Shown one piece after another: positions 48,618 through 57,006 of a DNA stretch of 64,000 nucleotides. Positions within the stretch are counted from its first letter, which is position 1, and each line of letters opens with the position of its first letter. The DNA comes from Sphingobacterium sp. SGG-5 (GTDB taxonomy: Bacteria > Bacteroidota > Bacteroidia > Sphingobacteriales > Sphingobacteriaceae): assembly GCF_011043525.1 (NCBI RefSeq), contig NZ_JAAKGO010000007.1, positions 124,001 through 188,000 of the forward strand. The letters are read 5' to 3'. The notes beneath the pieces are model-generated. The model did not search any database and had not been told where the DNA came from. It was given only the letters and a program-made list of their open reading frames with translations. The translations under genes were made by a program, and so were the position numbers.

Positions 48618-48923
48618 ATGTTTGACAAATTGTTTCAGGCACAACAGAAAGCGCAAGAGATTAAAGCCCGGTTGGATAATATCTCGGTCGTGGGCGAAGC
48701 AGAGGGCAGCAAAGTCCGTGTAATAGCCACAGCAAATAAAGAAATCAAGGAAATAACCATCAGTGAAGACTTATTTACCGGCGGCGACAGAGAGCAAGTA
48801 GAAGAGCTATTGATCGTGGCATTAAATAAAGCGCTGGCTCAGGCCGACAACATCAGTCAGGCAGAAATGCAGGCCGCCACCAACGATATGTTTGGCGGAC
48901 TGGGCAATCTATTCAATAAGTAA
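48618..48923 (+). CDS. YbaB/EbfC-family nucleoid-associated protein
   Basis: A 101-residue protein of the YbaB/EbfC type: an N-terminal helix 'MFDKLFQAQQKAQEIKARLDNISV', strands 'GSKVRVIATANKEIKEITIS', and a C-terminal helix 'VEELLIVALNKALAQADNISQAEM'. It forms tweezers-like dimers that bind DNA. In many bacteria ybaB follows dnaX and precedes recR, but here it stands alone, followed 31 bp later by the UPF0173 hydrolase. The family call is secure; the DNA target is unknown. Confidence 0.92.
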   Translation: MFDKLFQAQQKAQEIKARLDNISVVGEAEGSKVRVIATANKEIKEITISEDLFTGGDREQVEELLIVALNKALAQADNISQAEMQAATNDMFGGLGNLFNK

Positions 48924-48954
48924 TTATTCTTTAAACTTTACACGTTAATCCAAC

Positions 48955-49653
48955 ATGGCAAATCCGATATCCGTAACATACCTTGGCCAATCCTGCGTCG
49001 AATTTGATTTTGACGGCACAAAAGTCCTGCTCGATCCTTTTATTTCTGCCAACCCTATGGCTTCGCATATTTCGGTAGATAGCTTAAATCCCGATTATAT
49101 TTTTCTAAGCCACGGCCATCAAGATCATGTCGCTGACGTAGTCCGCATTCAGCAACAGAGTCAAGCCACGGTAGCTACTATTGTAGAGACGGCAGCCTGG
49201 GTGAGAAGACAAGGCATTGCTGACGATAAGGTTATTGAATATAATTTTGGCGGCACCCTGAGTCTACCTTTTGGAAAGGTAAAGATGGTGTATGCCTTAC
49301 ATACCAATGCAACACCTGATGGCCAATATGGTGGCGTTGCTTGCGGCTATGTATTCTTTGTCGGCGACATGAAGATCTATTTCGCAGGGGATACGGCCTT
49401 AACGGTAGAAATGAAATTACTGGATGATCTGCAGTTGGATTACGCATTCTTACCCATTGGAGGGCATTATACCATGGATATACATGATGCATTGAAAGCA
49501 GCAAAATTCATCAACTGCCGAAATATCATTGGCATCCATTATAATACGTTTCCCCCGATAGCTATCCATACAGAAGAAGCACAAGCACTCTTCCGTACGG
49601 CCGAATATCAACTTCTGTTGCCTAAAATCGGAGAAACCATACCCTTACGGTAA
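48955..49653 (+). CDS. UPF0173 metal-dependent hydrolase (beta-lactamase fold)
   Basis: A 232-residue metallo-beta-lactamase-fold protein. The metal-binding signature is 'IFLSHGHQDHVAD' (HxHxDH). Other ligands are His in 'VYALHTNATPDG' (about 118), Asp in 'IYFAGDTAL' and His in 'IIGIHYNTFPPI', the order seen in the UPF0173/YtkL group. 'LPIGGHYTMDIHDALKAAKFI' is diagnostic. It is cytoplasmic and its substrate is unknown. It is 31 bp downstream of ybaB and may be cotranscribed. Confidence 0.9.
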   Translation: MANPISVTYLGQSCVEFDFDGTKVLLDPFISANPMASHISVDSLNPDYIFLSHGHQDHVADVVRIQQQSQATVATIVETAAWVRRQGIADDKVIEYNFGGTLSLPFGKVKMVYALHTNATPDGQYGGVACGYVFFVGDMKIYFAGDTALTVEMKLLDDLQLDYAFLPIGGHYTMDIHDALKAAKFINCRNIIGIHYNTFPPIAIHTEEAQALFRTAEYQLLLPKIGETIPLR

Positions 49654-49712
49654 CCCTATTTCTATACAGCAAAAAACAAAAAACCGAAATAGCGAAATAA
49701 CAAAAGACCAAA

Positions 49713-50204
49713 ATGACAAAATACAACGAGCTTCTGGCCTTGCTGACAACAGAAGATCACCAACAAGCCGAATCATTGCAGGAAGAAATCAATATTATGA
49801 TTCATAAGTTGAAATTCCTGCCGGCAGAAAATTTCCCAACTGTAGTTTTTTTAAGCCAGAAGGATAATTTTGAACCTTTTTCCTCCGAAAGTCTCCGGGA
49901 AAAAGTAGCTTTAGCTGGTGCAAAGCTCATCACAGACCTACAGGAGAAACCACATATTGTTGTGGTTCTGCAGCACGATGAGAGCCTATATAGCCTTATG
50001 CCTGATCTCCTGCAACAAAGTTGGCTACAACATGCTGTCGCTTATTTAAATAACCGCATCTACATTATAGAAAGTACTGATTTTGACACGGATCTGCGTC
50101 AATATCTGAAAGAAAGCGAAATGTTAGCTGAAATCCTCCAACCCAAATATTTTTATTTCGGACACGAAGGAAACGGCTGGATGAAATTTGATAGGATCAA
50201 CTAA
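49713..50204 (+). CDS. Hypothetical protein, possibly a small substrate-binding-like fold
   Basis: A 163-residue cytoplasmic alpha/beta protein. It has strands 'PTVVFLSQKD', 'PHIVVVLQHDESL' and 'NRIYIIESTDF' separated by helices, and closes with 'SEMLAEILQPKYFYFGHEGNGWMKF'. That ending ('E.LAEILxPxxFxFG.EG.GW..F') resembles the end of TroA/BtuF-type helical-backbone binding proteins in Bacteroidota, but there is no signal peptide and only half the size. I would not assign function. It overlaps the convergent gene by 4 bp. Confidence 0.55.
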   Translation: MTKYNELLALLTTEDHQQAESLQEEINIMIHKLKFLPAENFPTVVFLSQKDNFEPFSSESLREKVALAGAKLITDLQEKPHIVVVLQHDESLYSLMPDLLQQSWLQHAVAYLNNRIYIIESTDFDTDLRQYLKESEMLAEILQPKYFYFGHEGNGWMKFDRIN

Positions 50205-51043
50205 ACAAATCGCTTGCGTAGTACCGCATACAACTTCTCCACTGTTTGGGGCTTATCCGACCAACTATTTTTCAACGCATAGTTCGATTGTAGAAAAGCA
50301 TCGGCCTCCGCAAAATTATCAAATCTGTTCACCAACTCTATGGCTTCACTATAGGCAAGGCTATAGCCGTTGAACAGATCTTTTATAAACAAGAGCTTAT
50401 CATTTAGATTGATAGCTGATTTAAGATCCAATACTTTATCGACCGAAGAAGTGGATGTGTTGAACTGCTGCGTCATATTCCGGCCGGCCAATTTCTGCTG
50501 GTGTATTAGCTCATTAAGACTTAATGGCTTCGCCGGCGTATCCTGATCGGCTTCCTTCTCGACAGGTGCAGCGACTTCCTCCAAAGCAACCTCTTCCACC
50601 GGCACTTCAGGTTCATTTATTACTTCATTATTTCCAGCTACCGCAACTACTCTCTCCTCTTCGACCACAGTTGCTACTACCGGATCTGCAGCTACGTTTT
50701 CAATGGATTTTTCCTCTACCTCTTGCGGCAATTCTGCTATTTCCTCAAACGTATCCTGGGTATCAACTTCTTTCTCTTCGAAATTTATTTCGGGCGTAAA
50801 CACAGCCTCAGGTTCTCCTACAGACTGTTCTTCAAGTTCTACCGGCTCTTCTCCCTTTATCTCTCCTCCCTTAATGTATCGTAAAGCCTTGATATGACTG
50901 GACAGATAATCAATACTTCCAACCAGTAACGTCAACTCTGCTTTATCTATATTTTCCGCAGCTTTTAACTCTTGATAGTTTGTATTAATGGTGTGTAATA
51001 AGTTATCTATTTTTTCAAAAAGTTGATCCTTTGAAGTGGGCAT
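50201..51043 (-). CDS. Hypothetical protein with acidic low-complexity centre
   Basis: A 280-residue soluble protein. Residues 1-70 are helical ('QLFEKIDNLLHTINTNYQELKAAENIDKAELTLLV' region), 75-180 are a Glu/Val/Pro-rich acidic linker with no structure, and 190-280 form a conserved-looking helical domain ('LNELIHQQKLAGRNMTQQF', 'KSAINLNDKLLFIKDLFNG', 'AYSEAIELVNRFDNFAEADAFLQSNY', 'VEKLYAVLRKRF'). This architecture occurs in Bacteroidota genes of unknown role. The ATG at 51043 is preferred to one 30 bp upstream because the first helix begins there. Confidence 0.7.
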   Translation of the reverse strand: MPTSKDQLFEKIDNLLHTINTNYQELKAAENIDKAELTLLVGSIDYLSSHIKALRYIKGGEIKGEEPVELEEQSVGEPEAVFTPEINFEEKEVDTQDTFEEIAELPQEVEEKSIENVAADPVVATVVEEERVVAVAGNNEVINEPEVPVEEVALEEVAAPVEKEADQDTPAKPLSLNELIHQQKLAGRNMTQQFNTSTSSVDKVLDLKSAINLNDKLLFIKDLFNGYSLAYSEAIELVNRFDNFAEADAFLQSNYALKNSWSDKPQTVEKLYAVLRKRFV

Positions 51044-51213
51044 AAGTCTTGAATATGTTTTTATAGTACTCAAAAATAAGATTTAATTTCGAAGATTTGA
51101 AAATTAACAAAAGTTTAACACCCTCGCGATATATACTAAATGTCAATAATATACGTTTGTAATGTACTTATTAGATGACACTTCATCGCAAGTTAGGTTA
51201 AAAATGGTTAGTT

Positions 51214-51250
51214 AACAAAGCACTCCTGCCCATCAGATGAGTGCTTTGTT
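51214..51250. terminator. Terminator/hairpin between peroxidase and acidic-linker gene
   Basis: AACAAAGCACTC and GAGTGCTTTGTT form a perfect 12-bp stem with a 13-bp loop, 8 bp after the end of the glutathione peroxidase gene (minus strand). Confidence 0.75.
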
Positions 51251-51258
51251 GTCATATA

Positions 51259-51762
51259 TTATATTTGCCCCGTAATCTTTTCATCCATAGGATTGACTGC
51301 CGAGCGGTACCGGTGGATAAGCTTACCGTTTTCATCGATCAAGAACTTTTCGAAATTCCATTTAATATCACCGGTAAAATCCGGATTGTCTGCGTGGGTA
51401 AGGTATTTAAATAAAGGAGCCATCTCTTCCCCTTTCACCTCTACCTTTTCCGACAACAAAAAAGTAACCCCAAAATTCCTTTCGCAAAATTCCTGTATAA
51501 CCGTATTACTGCCCGGCTCCTGGTTTCCAAAATTATTTGCCGGAAAACCAATAATCACCAACTTGTCGCCATACTGTTCGTGCAGCTTTTGTAAGTCCTT
51601 GTATTGCTTCGTGAAGCCACATTTGGACGCTGTATTGACAACCAGGATTTTCTTCCCCTTGAAAGACGACATTTCAATCTTTTCTCCCGAAATGGAGGTA
51701 AAAGAATAATCGTAAATGGAGGGTGATGACATCAACACATTTAATAAGATAAATAATAACAT
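51259..51762 (-). CDS. Glutathione peroxidase-family thiol peroxidase
   Basis: A 167-residue GPx-fold protein. The peroxidatic residue is Cys in 'VVNTASKCGFTKQY' (selenocysteine in animal GPx), with Gln and Trp partners in 'FPANNFGNQEPG' and 'IKWNFEKFLID'. Bacterial Cys-GPx enzymes usually use thioredoxin. The frame starts with 'MLLFILLNVLMSS', a short hydrophobic run that might be a weak export signal; the Met at residue 11 would give a purely cytoplasmic form. It is 27 bp downstream of the second BadF-type kinase on the same strand. Confidence 0.92.
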   Translation of the reverse strand: MLLFILLNVLMSSPSIYDYSFTSISGEKIEMSSFKGKKILVVNTASKCGFTKQYKDLQKLHEQYGDKLVIIGFPANNFGNQEPGSNTVIQEFCERNFGVTFLLSEKVEVKGEEMAPLFKYLTHADNPDFTGDIKWNFEKFLIDENGKLIHRYRSAVNPMDEKITGQI

Positions 51763-51789
51763 AATTTTAATTTTAACCTATACCTTCAA

Positions 51790-52662
51790 TTAACCAACAC
51801 CGACATCAATTTGTTTCATTTCCCGTTCGATAATAAAAGCAAAAAGATCTTCCATGGGAGATTTTAATATCTTACCCACTTTGATACCATGCAGCGCGCA
51901 CACCTTTGCCAGATGTAAATCAAAATGAAAAGCTATACTTCCCACAAAATTACATTCATGTTCCCAATAATTTGGATAAGTCATGATATTGGTACGTACA
52001 AACTCATCGAAACCATCTGTTAACACCTTATCAATATACGGATGCTGTCGGTTCTCTTCCATAAACATTGCAAAAGCCGCTAAGTAGGCATTCGGGCGGT
52101 CTTTCTGATACACATTCTTGATCACGATATCCTTATTCACTCTATACTTCTCGCCAAACTTTTTGGCCAAGTCCGGCGGCATCTCCCCATAGAGATATCG
52201 GCTCAACAACAATTTACCAAACCAGGATCCCGAGCCTTCATCGCCGAGGACGTAGCCTAACCCCTGATGACTGGGCTTCAACTCCCTTCCGTCATAGTAG
52301 CTGATGTCAGATCCTGTGCCCAACGTTGCCACTAATCCCTTCTTTTGGCCACATGCAGCATAAGCACAACCTACGAGATCGCTCTCCACAGCTATAAAAG
52401 CATTTGGGAAAAAAGTCGTCAACGCATTGGAAACAATCTCCCGTCTATCAGGTGTCACACAACCCGCTCCAAAGAAATAGACCTCCCGGATCTCATCGAT
52501 ATAGGGAATGATCTCGGGCACATCTTTCATCACCCTTTCGATTTCTTTCTCATTGACAAAAAAGGGATTGAGACCTTTAGTCCTGAAACGGAGCGGCTTG
52601 CTATCGGGCACATTCAACATCCATTCCGAGCTCGACGATCCACTATCTGCAACTAAAATCAT
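51790..52662 (-). CDS. BadF/BadG-type kinase, probable N-acetylglucosamine kinase (copy 2)
   Basis: A 290-residue paralogue of the gene at 47615, identical in length. 'MILVADSGSSSSEWML' (phosphate-1 loop), 'VATLGTGSDISYYDG' (phosphate-2) and 'YVLGDEGSGSWFGKLLL' are all present. In the first loop DGGSTKTNW of copy 1 is DSGSSSSEW here, so substrate preference may differ. ATG 52662 starts at the first strand; a frame extension of 48 bp exists. It diverges from the M61 peptidase gene across a region with three stacked inverted repeats. Confidence 0.83.
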   Translation of the reverse strand: MILVADSGSSSSEWMLNVPDSKPLRFRTKGLNPFFVNEKEIERVMKDVPEIIPYIDEIREVYFFGAGCVTPDRREIVSNALTTFFPNAFIAVESDLVGCAYAACGQKKGLVATLGTGSDISYYDGRELKPSHQGLGYVLGDEGSGSWFGKLLLSRYLYGEMPPDLAKKFGEKYRVNKDIVIKNVYQKDRPNAYLAAFAMFMEENRQHPYIDKVLTDGFDEFVRTNIMTYPNYWEHECNFVGSIAFHFDLHLAKVCALHGIKVGKILKSPMEDLFAFIIEREMKQIDVGVG

Positions 52663-52726
52663 AATTTGTTCTCTTTCTTTCGTACCTTCAAACTTACATT
52701 GTACGTTCAAACTTAGATAAATTTAC

Positions 52727-52807
52727 TTTTATATGCAATATACCAAGTTGCATATAAAAGAGATTTATCGATCTCTCCTCTGCCTTTGAAGGCTTATATT
52801 GCAGAGG
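52727..52807. promoter_or_regulatory. Three consecutive inverted repeats in a divergent promoter region
   Basis: TTTTATATGCAA and TTGCATATAAAA (52727-52759) are a perfect 12-bp inverted repeat with a 9-bp loop. AGAGAT/ATCTCT (52759-52776) follows at once, then CCTCTGC/GCAGAGG (52777-52807). Inside the last loop GCCTT-TG-AAGGC (52782-52793) forms a competing hairpin that shares two bases with the outer stem, an arrangement compatible with alternative leader folds before the M61 gene. The first arm shares TATGCAA/TTGCATA with the site at 3441-3457. Confidence 0.5.
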
Positions 52808-52846
52808 AAAACTTACATAAAAAAGCGGAAATATAGTTTTTAAAAA

Positions 52847-54583
52847 ATGAGCTCAAGTATAACTTTTCATCTTTCTTTTACCGAACCTCAGGCACATTAC
52901 GTCGACGTTCAGATGACGGCCCAGGGTTTTCAGGATCACGACTATCTGGATGTCAAGATGCCCGTCTGGGCTCCCGGCTCTTATTTAATCCGGGAATATG
53001 CCAAAAATGTAGAACGTTTTCAGGCACAAAACGATCAGGGAGAATCTATTCCTTTTGAAAAAATAAATAAAAACACCTGGCGTATTTTCACAAGAACACA
53101 GGATGTGCGCGTTCACTATAGCGTATATGCTTTTGAACGATCGGTGCGAACAAGTTTTATCGATGCGCAACACGCTTTCTTGAGTCCAGTAGGCGTTTTC
53201 CTCTATATCAAAGACCAACTGGAACACGCGGTGCGGGTTACGGTGGACTTACCCGAAGGGTGGCATAAAATATCTACAGGACTTCTAAAAATAAATGAAC
53301 ATAGTTTTCTGGCTGAAAATTTCGATATGCTTTATGATTGCCCTTTCGAAATCGGCAACCAGAACACCTGGCTTTTCGACGTCGACGGAACATTACACGA
53401 GTGTGCCATGGTGGGCCGAGCGGATTATGATCAGGAGCAGTTGAGTGCCGACATTACACAAATTGTGCGGGAAGAAAATAAAATATGGGGATTAAATCCC
53501 AACGACTATTATCTTTTCATCACACATCATTCTTCGGGCGGAAACGGCGGACTGGAGCACCTCAACTCTACCGTGCTGACCACGTCCCGTTTTTGCTACG
53601 CCAACAGCGACACCTACAAAGCCTATCTGGGCTTGGTGGCGCATGAATATTTCCATTTGTGGAATGTAAAAAGACTACGCCCAAAAACGTTAGGTCCTTT
53701 CAATTACGACGAAGAGAATTATACCACAGCACTGTGGATGATGGAAGGCTTTACCGCGTATTACGACAACCTCGTTTTGCGAAGATGTGACTTCTACAAT
53801 GAAGAGGATTACCTACGGCAATTGGCGATTGATTTCAATACGGTCTACAATCGCCCGGGGTATCAAATCCAGACGGCTGCTGCTGCAAGCTTTGACAGCT
53901 GGATCAAGCAATATCGACCCGACGAAAACACGCACAACACCTCCATCTCCTATTACAATAAAGGAGCGATGTTGGCTGTCGCGCTGGATATCAAAATTCT
54001 CGCCCATACCAAGGGAGAAAAGAGACTCGACGACGTCCTGCGGATAGCTTACGAACAATTTTACCTGATAGCGGGCAGCGGCTTCGAAGAACAGGAATTC
54101 CAGGATCTGGCCGAAAAAGCTACCGGAATAGACCTTTCCGATATCTTTCACGCAGCACATCAACTTACCGAACTGGATTACAACAGCTATTTCAATGCGG
54201 TAGGCTATGAATTGATCGATACCAACGAAAAAGAAAACAAACCGCTTTCCTTAGGCATAAGGACCAATACGCACGACACCCGTGTGATGGTCAAAAATAT
54301 GGATCGGGATTCTGCAGCCTGGCAAGCCGGACTGCAAGTCGACGACGAACTCCTGGCTATCAACGGTTATCGCATTGAGGACAATGGAAAAGCAATAGAT
54401 TATGTACTTTCCACTTCCCAGATCGGTGATGAAGTACAGATAATCGTCGCCCGAGAAGGCTTGCTCGAAACAATAACCCTCAAACTTCAGGAATCGAACA
54501 AAAAGTCATTCATGATTGGAAGACTCGAAAACGCTTCGGCCGAACAACGGAAGTTGGGGGATATCTGGCTGACGTTGACCTAG
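52847..54583 (+). CDS. M61-family aminopeptidase with C-terminal PDZ domain
   Basis: A 578-residue metallopeptidase of the glycyl-aminopeptidase (M61) family. An N-terminal beta-sandwich ('VKMPVWAPGSYLIREYAKNVERF') precedes the catalytic domain with 'SSGGNGGLEHLNSTV' (the G-G-x-E-H substrate motif), 'VAHEYFHLWNVKRLRP' (HExxH) and the Glu ligand in 'WMMEGFTAYYDNL'. A PDZ domain at about 480-560 ('VMVKNMDRDSAAWQAGLQVDDELLAINGYRI') recognises C-termini. It has no signal peptide, so it is probably cytoplasmic and degrades peptides. Its last 4 bp overlap the convergent barrel gene. Confidence 0.92.
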   Translation: MSSSITFHLSFTEPQAHYVDVQMTAQGFQDHDYLDVKMPVWAPGSYLIREYAKNVERFQAQNDQGESIPFEKINKNTWRIFTRTQDVRVHYSVYAFERSVRTSFIDAQHAFLSPVGVFLYIKDQLEHAVRVTVDLPEGWHKISTGLLKINEHSFLAENFDMLYDCPFEIGNQNTWLFDVDGTLHECAMVGRADYDQEQLSADITQIVREENKIWGLNPNDYYLFITHHSSGGNGGLEHLNSTVLTTSRFCYANSDTYKAYLGLVAHEYFHLWNVKRLRPKTLGPFNYDEENYTTALWMMEGFTAYYDNLVLRRCDFYNEEDYLRQLAIDFNTVYNRPGYQIQTAAAASFDSWIKQYRPDENTHNTSISYYNKGAMLAVALDIKILAHTKGEKRLDDVLRIAYEQFYLIAGSGFEEQEFQDLAEKATGIDLSDIFHAAHQLTELDYNSYFNAVGYELIDTNEKENKPLSLGIRTNTHDTRVMVKNMDRDSAAWQAGLQVDDELLAINGYRIEDNGKAIDYVLSTSQIGDEVQIIVAREGLLETITLKLQESNKKSFMIGRLENASAEQRKLGDIWLTLT

Positions 54584-55083
54584 AATTTATAGCGAATAGT
54601 GAAGCCTATCGGATCTACCCATTTAATAGATGATTCCTGGAGAAAGTCCAGATACGGTTTCGCATCCAATGACACAGATAGCGGCGTGGTCGGTATGTCG
54701 TAGGCAATACCGATAATACCATCGACACTCAATAGAAGATCAGATGAAGAATCGATATGCTCACCGGCCGCATTTTTATATGCCTTGTATTTCATACTAC
54801 CAAAACTTCCGCCGAAACCATAATACCAGGAAAAGTTGTCTGCAATAGGCTTATGATACTGATACAGTCCAACAACACGGAAACGGCTTGTCCGGGAAGA
54901 GCTCTGCACACTCAAAATCCCCTCTAATGCCCGGTTTTCAGACAGGGAATACCGATAGCTTACACCGGTAGCACTTCCAAAACGTACGCCGACAGTATGT
55001 TGATTGTCCAATTGGGCAAATGAGTTTTCGCAAAAAAAGATGGATAAGATTAAAAAAGAAACAATGCGTAAGTTATTGACCAT
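54580..55083 (-). CDS. Outer-membrane beta-barrel protein
   Basis: A 167-residue protein with a signal peptide ('MVNNLRIVSFLILSIFFCENSFAQ' type, cleaved near Ala-Gln). Alternating strands ('HTVGVRFGSATGVSYRYSL', 'ALEGILSVQS', 'RFRVVGLYQYHKPI', 'WYYGFGGSFG', 'LLLSVDGIIGIAYDI', 'LSVSLDAKPYLDF') form an 8-stranded barrel ending in 'TIRYKF' with terminal Phe. It resembles OmpW/PagP-like small barrels of unknown role. It is monocistronic, between the M61 and acyl-CoA ligase genes. Confidence 0.8.
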   Translation of the reverse strand: MVNNLRIVSFLILSIFFCENSFAQLDNQHTVGVRFGSATGVSYRYSLSENRALEGILSVQSSSRTSRFRVVGLYQYHKPIADNFSWYYGFGGSFGSMKYKAYKNAAGEHIDSSSDLLLSVDGIIGIAYDIPTTPLSVSLDAKPYLDFLQESSIKWVDPIGFTIRYKF

Positions 55084-55239
55084 AAAACTATTTTTTTGAA
55101 TGTCCCAAAAATAGACATTTTAACATCTTTATAACGACAAAAATAACAATCTACCCAAACAAACATGCAGTTTTTTAGTATATTTAACAGTCGGCTATCA
55201 TCCGACAGGGCAAAATAACAAATCTAAAAACAAATCCGT

Positions 55240-57006
55240 ATGAGGACAGCATCTAGGTTATTCGACTTACTCAAGAATAAAGAAACCTCTTCCACAAAGA
55301 CGATTCTTGTAGCCAACAGAGCAGAAAATGGCTGGAAAGAATACCGCATACGTGAAATCATTGACATTGTCGACCACCTCAGCAAAGGACTTCTGGCAAC
55401 CGGCCTACAAAAAGGAGACTGCATCGCGATCATGTCGGGCAACCGACCGGAATGGAATTTCGTAGACTTCGCCTGTAACCAGCTTGGTATAGCAACCGTA
55501 CCGCTCTACCCCACCCTCTCCGCACAGGATCTAACACACATTCTGAACGATTCGGAGGTCAAGCTGGCCTTTGTCAGCAACCAAGAGCTAAGTGATAAAA
55601 TCGAAACAGCCTTACAAGAAAACAATCAGCACATCGAGCTGTACACCTTTGACCAGGTAGATAGCCATAAAAATTATATGGAGCTCTATACCTTAGGTAA
55701 GGAGCAGACATTCGATCTGCAAACGTATAACGATGTCGTACATGAGGATGACCTACTAACGCTGATCTATACTTCCGGAACCACCGGAAAGCCGAAAGGT
55801 GTATACCTTACGCATAAAAATGTTATCAGCAACGTTGAGGCCTGCTCCCATTTGCTAACCCAAGAGCATCGTAGAGTACTGAGTTTTCTCCCACTGTGCC
55901 ATATTTTTGAGCGAATGGCGGTCTACTTGTACTTTTCCAAAGGAATGCAGGTTTATTATGCCGAAAACCTGAATAATATTGTCGCCGATATCAACGCCGT
56001 CAAACCGGATATGTTTACCTCCGTACCCCGCGTACTCGAGAAGGTATACGACAGTATCGTTGAAAAAGGAAGGGCGCTGCACGGCCTAAAAAAAGGCCTT
56101 TTCTTTTGGGCACTCAATCTCGGTCTTCGCTTCCAAGAGCCTCCGCTCAACAGCTTCTGGTACAATATACAACTGTCCATTGCCCGCAAATTGATTTTCT
56201 CCAAATGGAAAGACGCTTTGGGTGGGCACATCAAATTAATTATTTCGGGTGGTGCAGCCCTACAGGAGCGACTCGCTCGGGTATTTTGGGCTGCCGACAT
56301 CAAGGTACTCGAAGGATACGGTCTGACCGAAACTTCACCCGTAATCGCCGCCAACTCATGGCAGGAGACTGACATCAAATTTGGTACCGTCGGCCGGGTG
56401 TTAGACAATCTGGAGGTGAAAATCGCGCCCGATGGTGAGATACTCGTCAAGGGACCATCGGTCTCTCCGGGCTATTATAAAAACGAGGAAGCCACAAAAG
56501 AGACGTACGACAGCGATGGTTATCTGCATACGGGAGATATAGGTGAAATAACGACTGACGGCTTTTTGCGCATTACCGATAGAAAGAAGGAAATGTTCAA
56601 AACGGCCGGAGGAAAGTACGTCGCCCCGCAGGTACTGGAAAACAAACTTATGGAGTCCGTTGTTATTGCCCAAGTGATGGTCATAGGCGAAAACCAACGT
56701 TTTCCTTCGGCGCTGATCGTGCCGGCATTTGAAGAGCTGAAAAAATGGTGCAACCATAAAGGCATACCGTATGAAAGTAACGAGAAGGCGGTAAAAGATG
56801 AACAGATAATTGCTAAATATCAACGGGAGGTGGATAAAGCCAACGCCAGTTTTGGGCAATGGGAAAAAATCAAAAAGTTTGTCTTGTTGCCTATTGAATG
56901 GACAATCGACAATGGAGAACTAACACCTAAACTCTCCCTAAAGCGGAAAATCATCCTTCAAAAATATGCGGATATAATTCAAGGAATATATGCAGAACAT
57001 CAATAA
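55240..57006 (+). CDS. Long-chain fatty acid-CoA ligase (AMP-binding)
   Basis: A 588-residue ANL-superfamily enzyme activating fatty acids through an acyl-adenylate. Core motifs: the P-loop-like 'LIYTSGTTGKPKGVYLTHKN', 'GYGLTETSPVIAANSW', 'YLHTGDIGEITTDGFLRITDRKKEMFKT' (the A8 hinge and Arg) and the catalytic lysine in the C-terminal 'LTPKLSLKRK'. It lacks membrane segments and belongs to the FadD15/FAA1-like group with a long linker. It probably feeds beta-oxidation or phospholipid recycling. The 3' end overlaps the next gene by 17 bp. Confidence 0.93.
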   Translation: MRTASRLFDLLKNKETSSTKTILVANRAENGWKEYRIREIIDIVDHLSKGLLATGLQKGDCIAIMSGNRPEWNFVDFACNQLGIATVPLYPTLSAQDLTHILNDSEVKLAFVSNQELSDKIETALQENNQHIELYTFDQVDSHKNYMELYTLGKEQTFDLQTYNDVVHEDDLLTLIYTSGTTGKPKGVYLTHKNVISNVEACSHLLTQEHRRVLSFLPLCHIFERMAVYLYFSKGMQVYYAENLNNIVADINAVKPDMFTSVPRVLEKVYDSIVEKGRALHGLKKGLFFWALNLGLRFQEPPLNSFWYNIQLSIARKLIFSKWKDALGGHIKLIISGGAALQERLARVFWAADIKVLEGYGLTETSPVIAANSWQETDIKFGTVGRVLDNLEVKIAPDGEILVKGPSVSPGYYKNEEATKETYDSDGYLHTGDIGEITTDGFLRITDRKKEMFKTAGGKYVAPQVLENKLMESVVIAQVMVIGENQRFPSALIVPAFEELKKWCNHKGIPYESNEKAVKDEQIIAKYQREVDKANASFGQWEKIKKFVLLPIEWTIDNGELTPKLSLKRKIILQKYADIIQGIYAEHQ

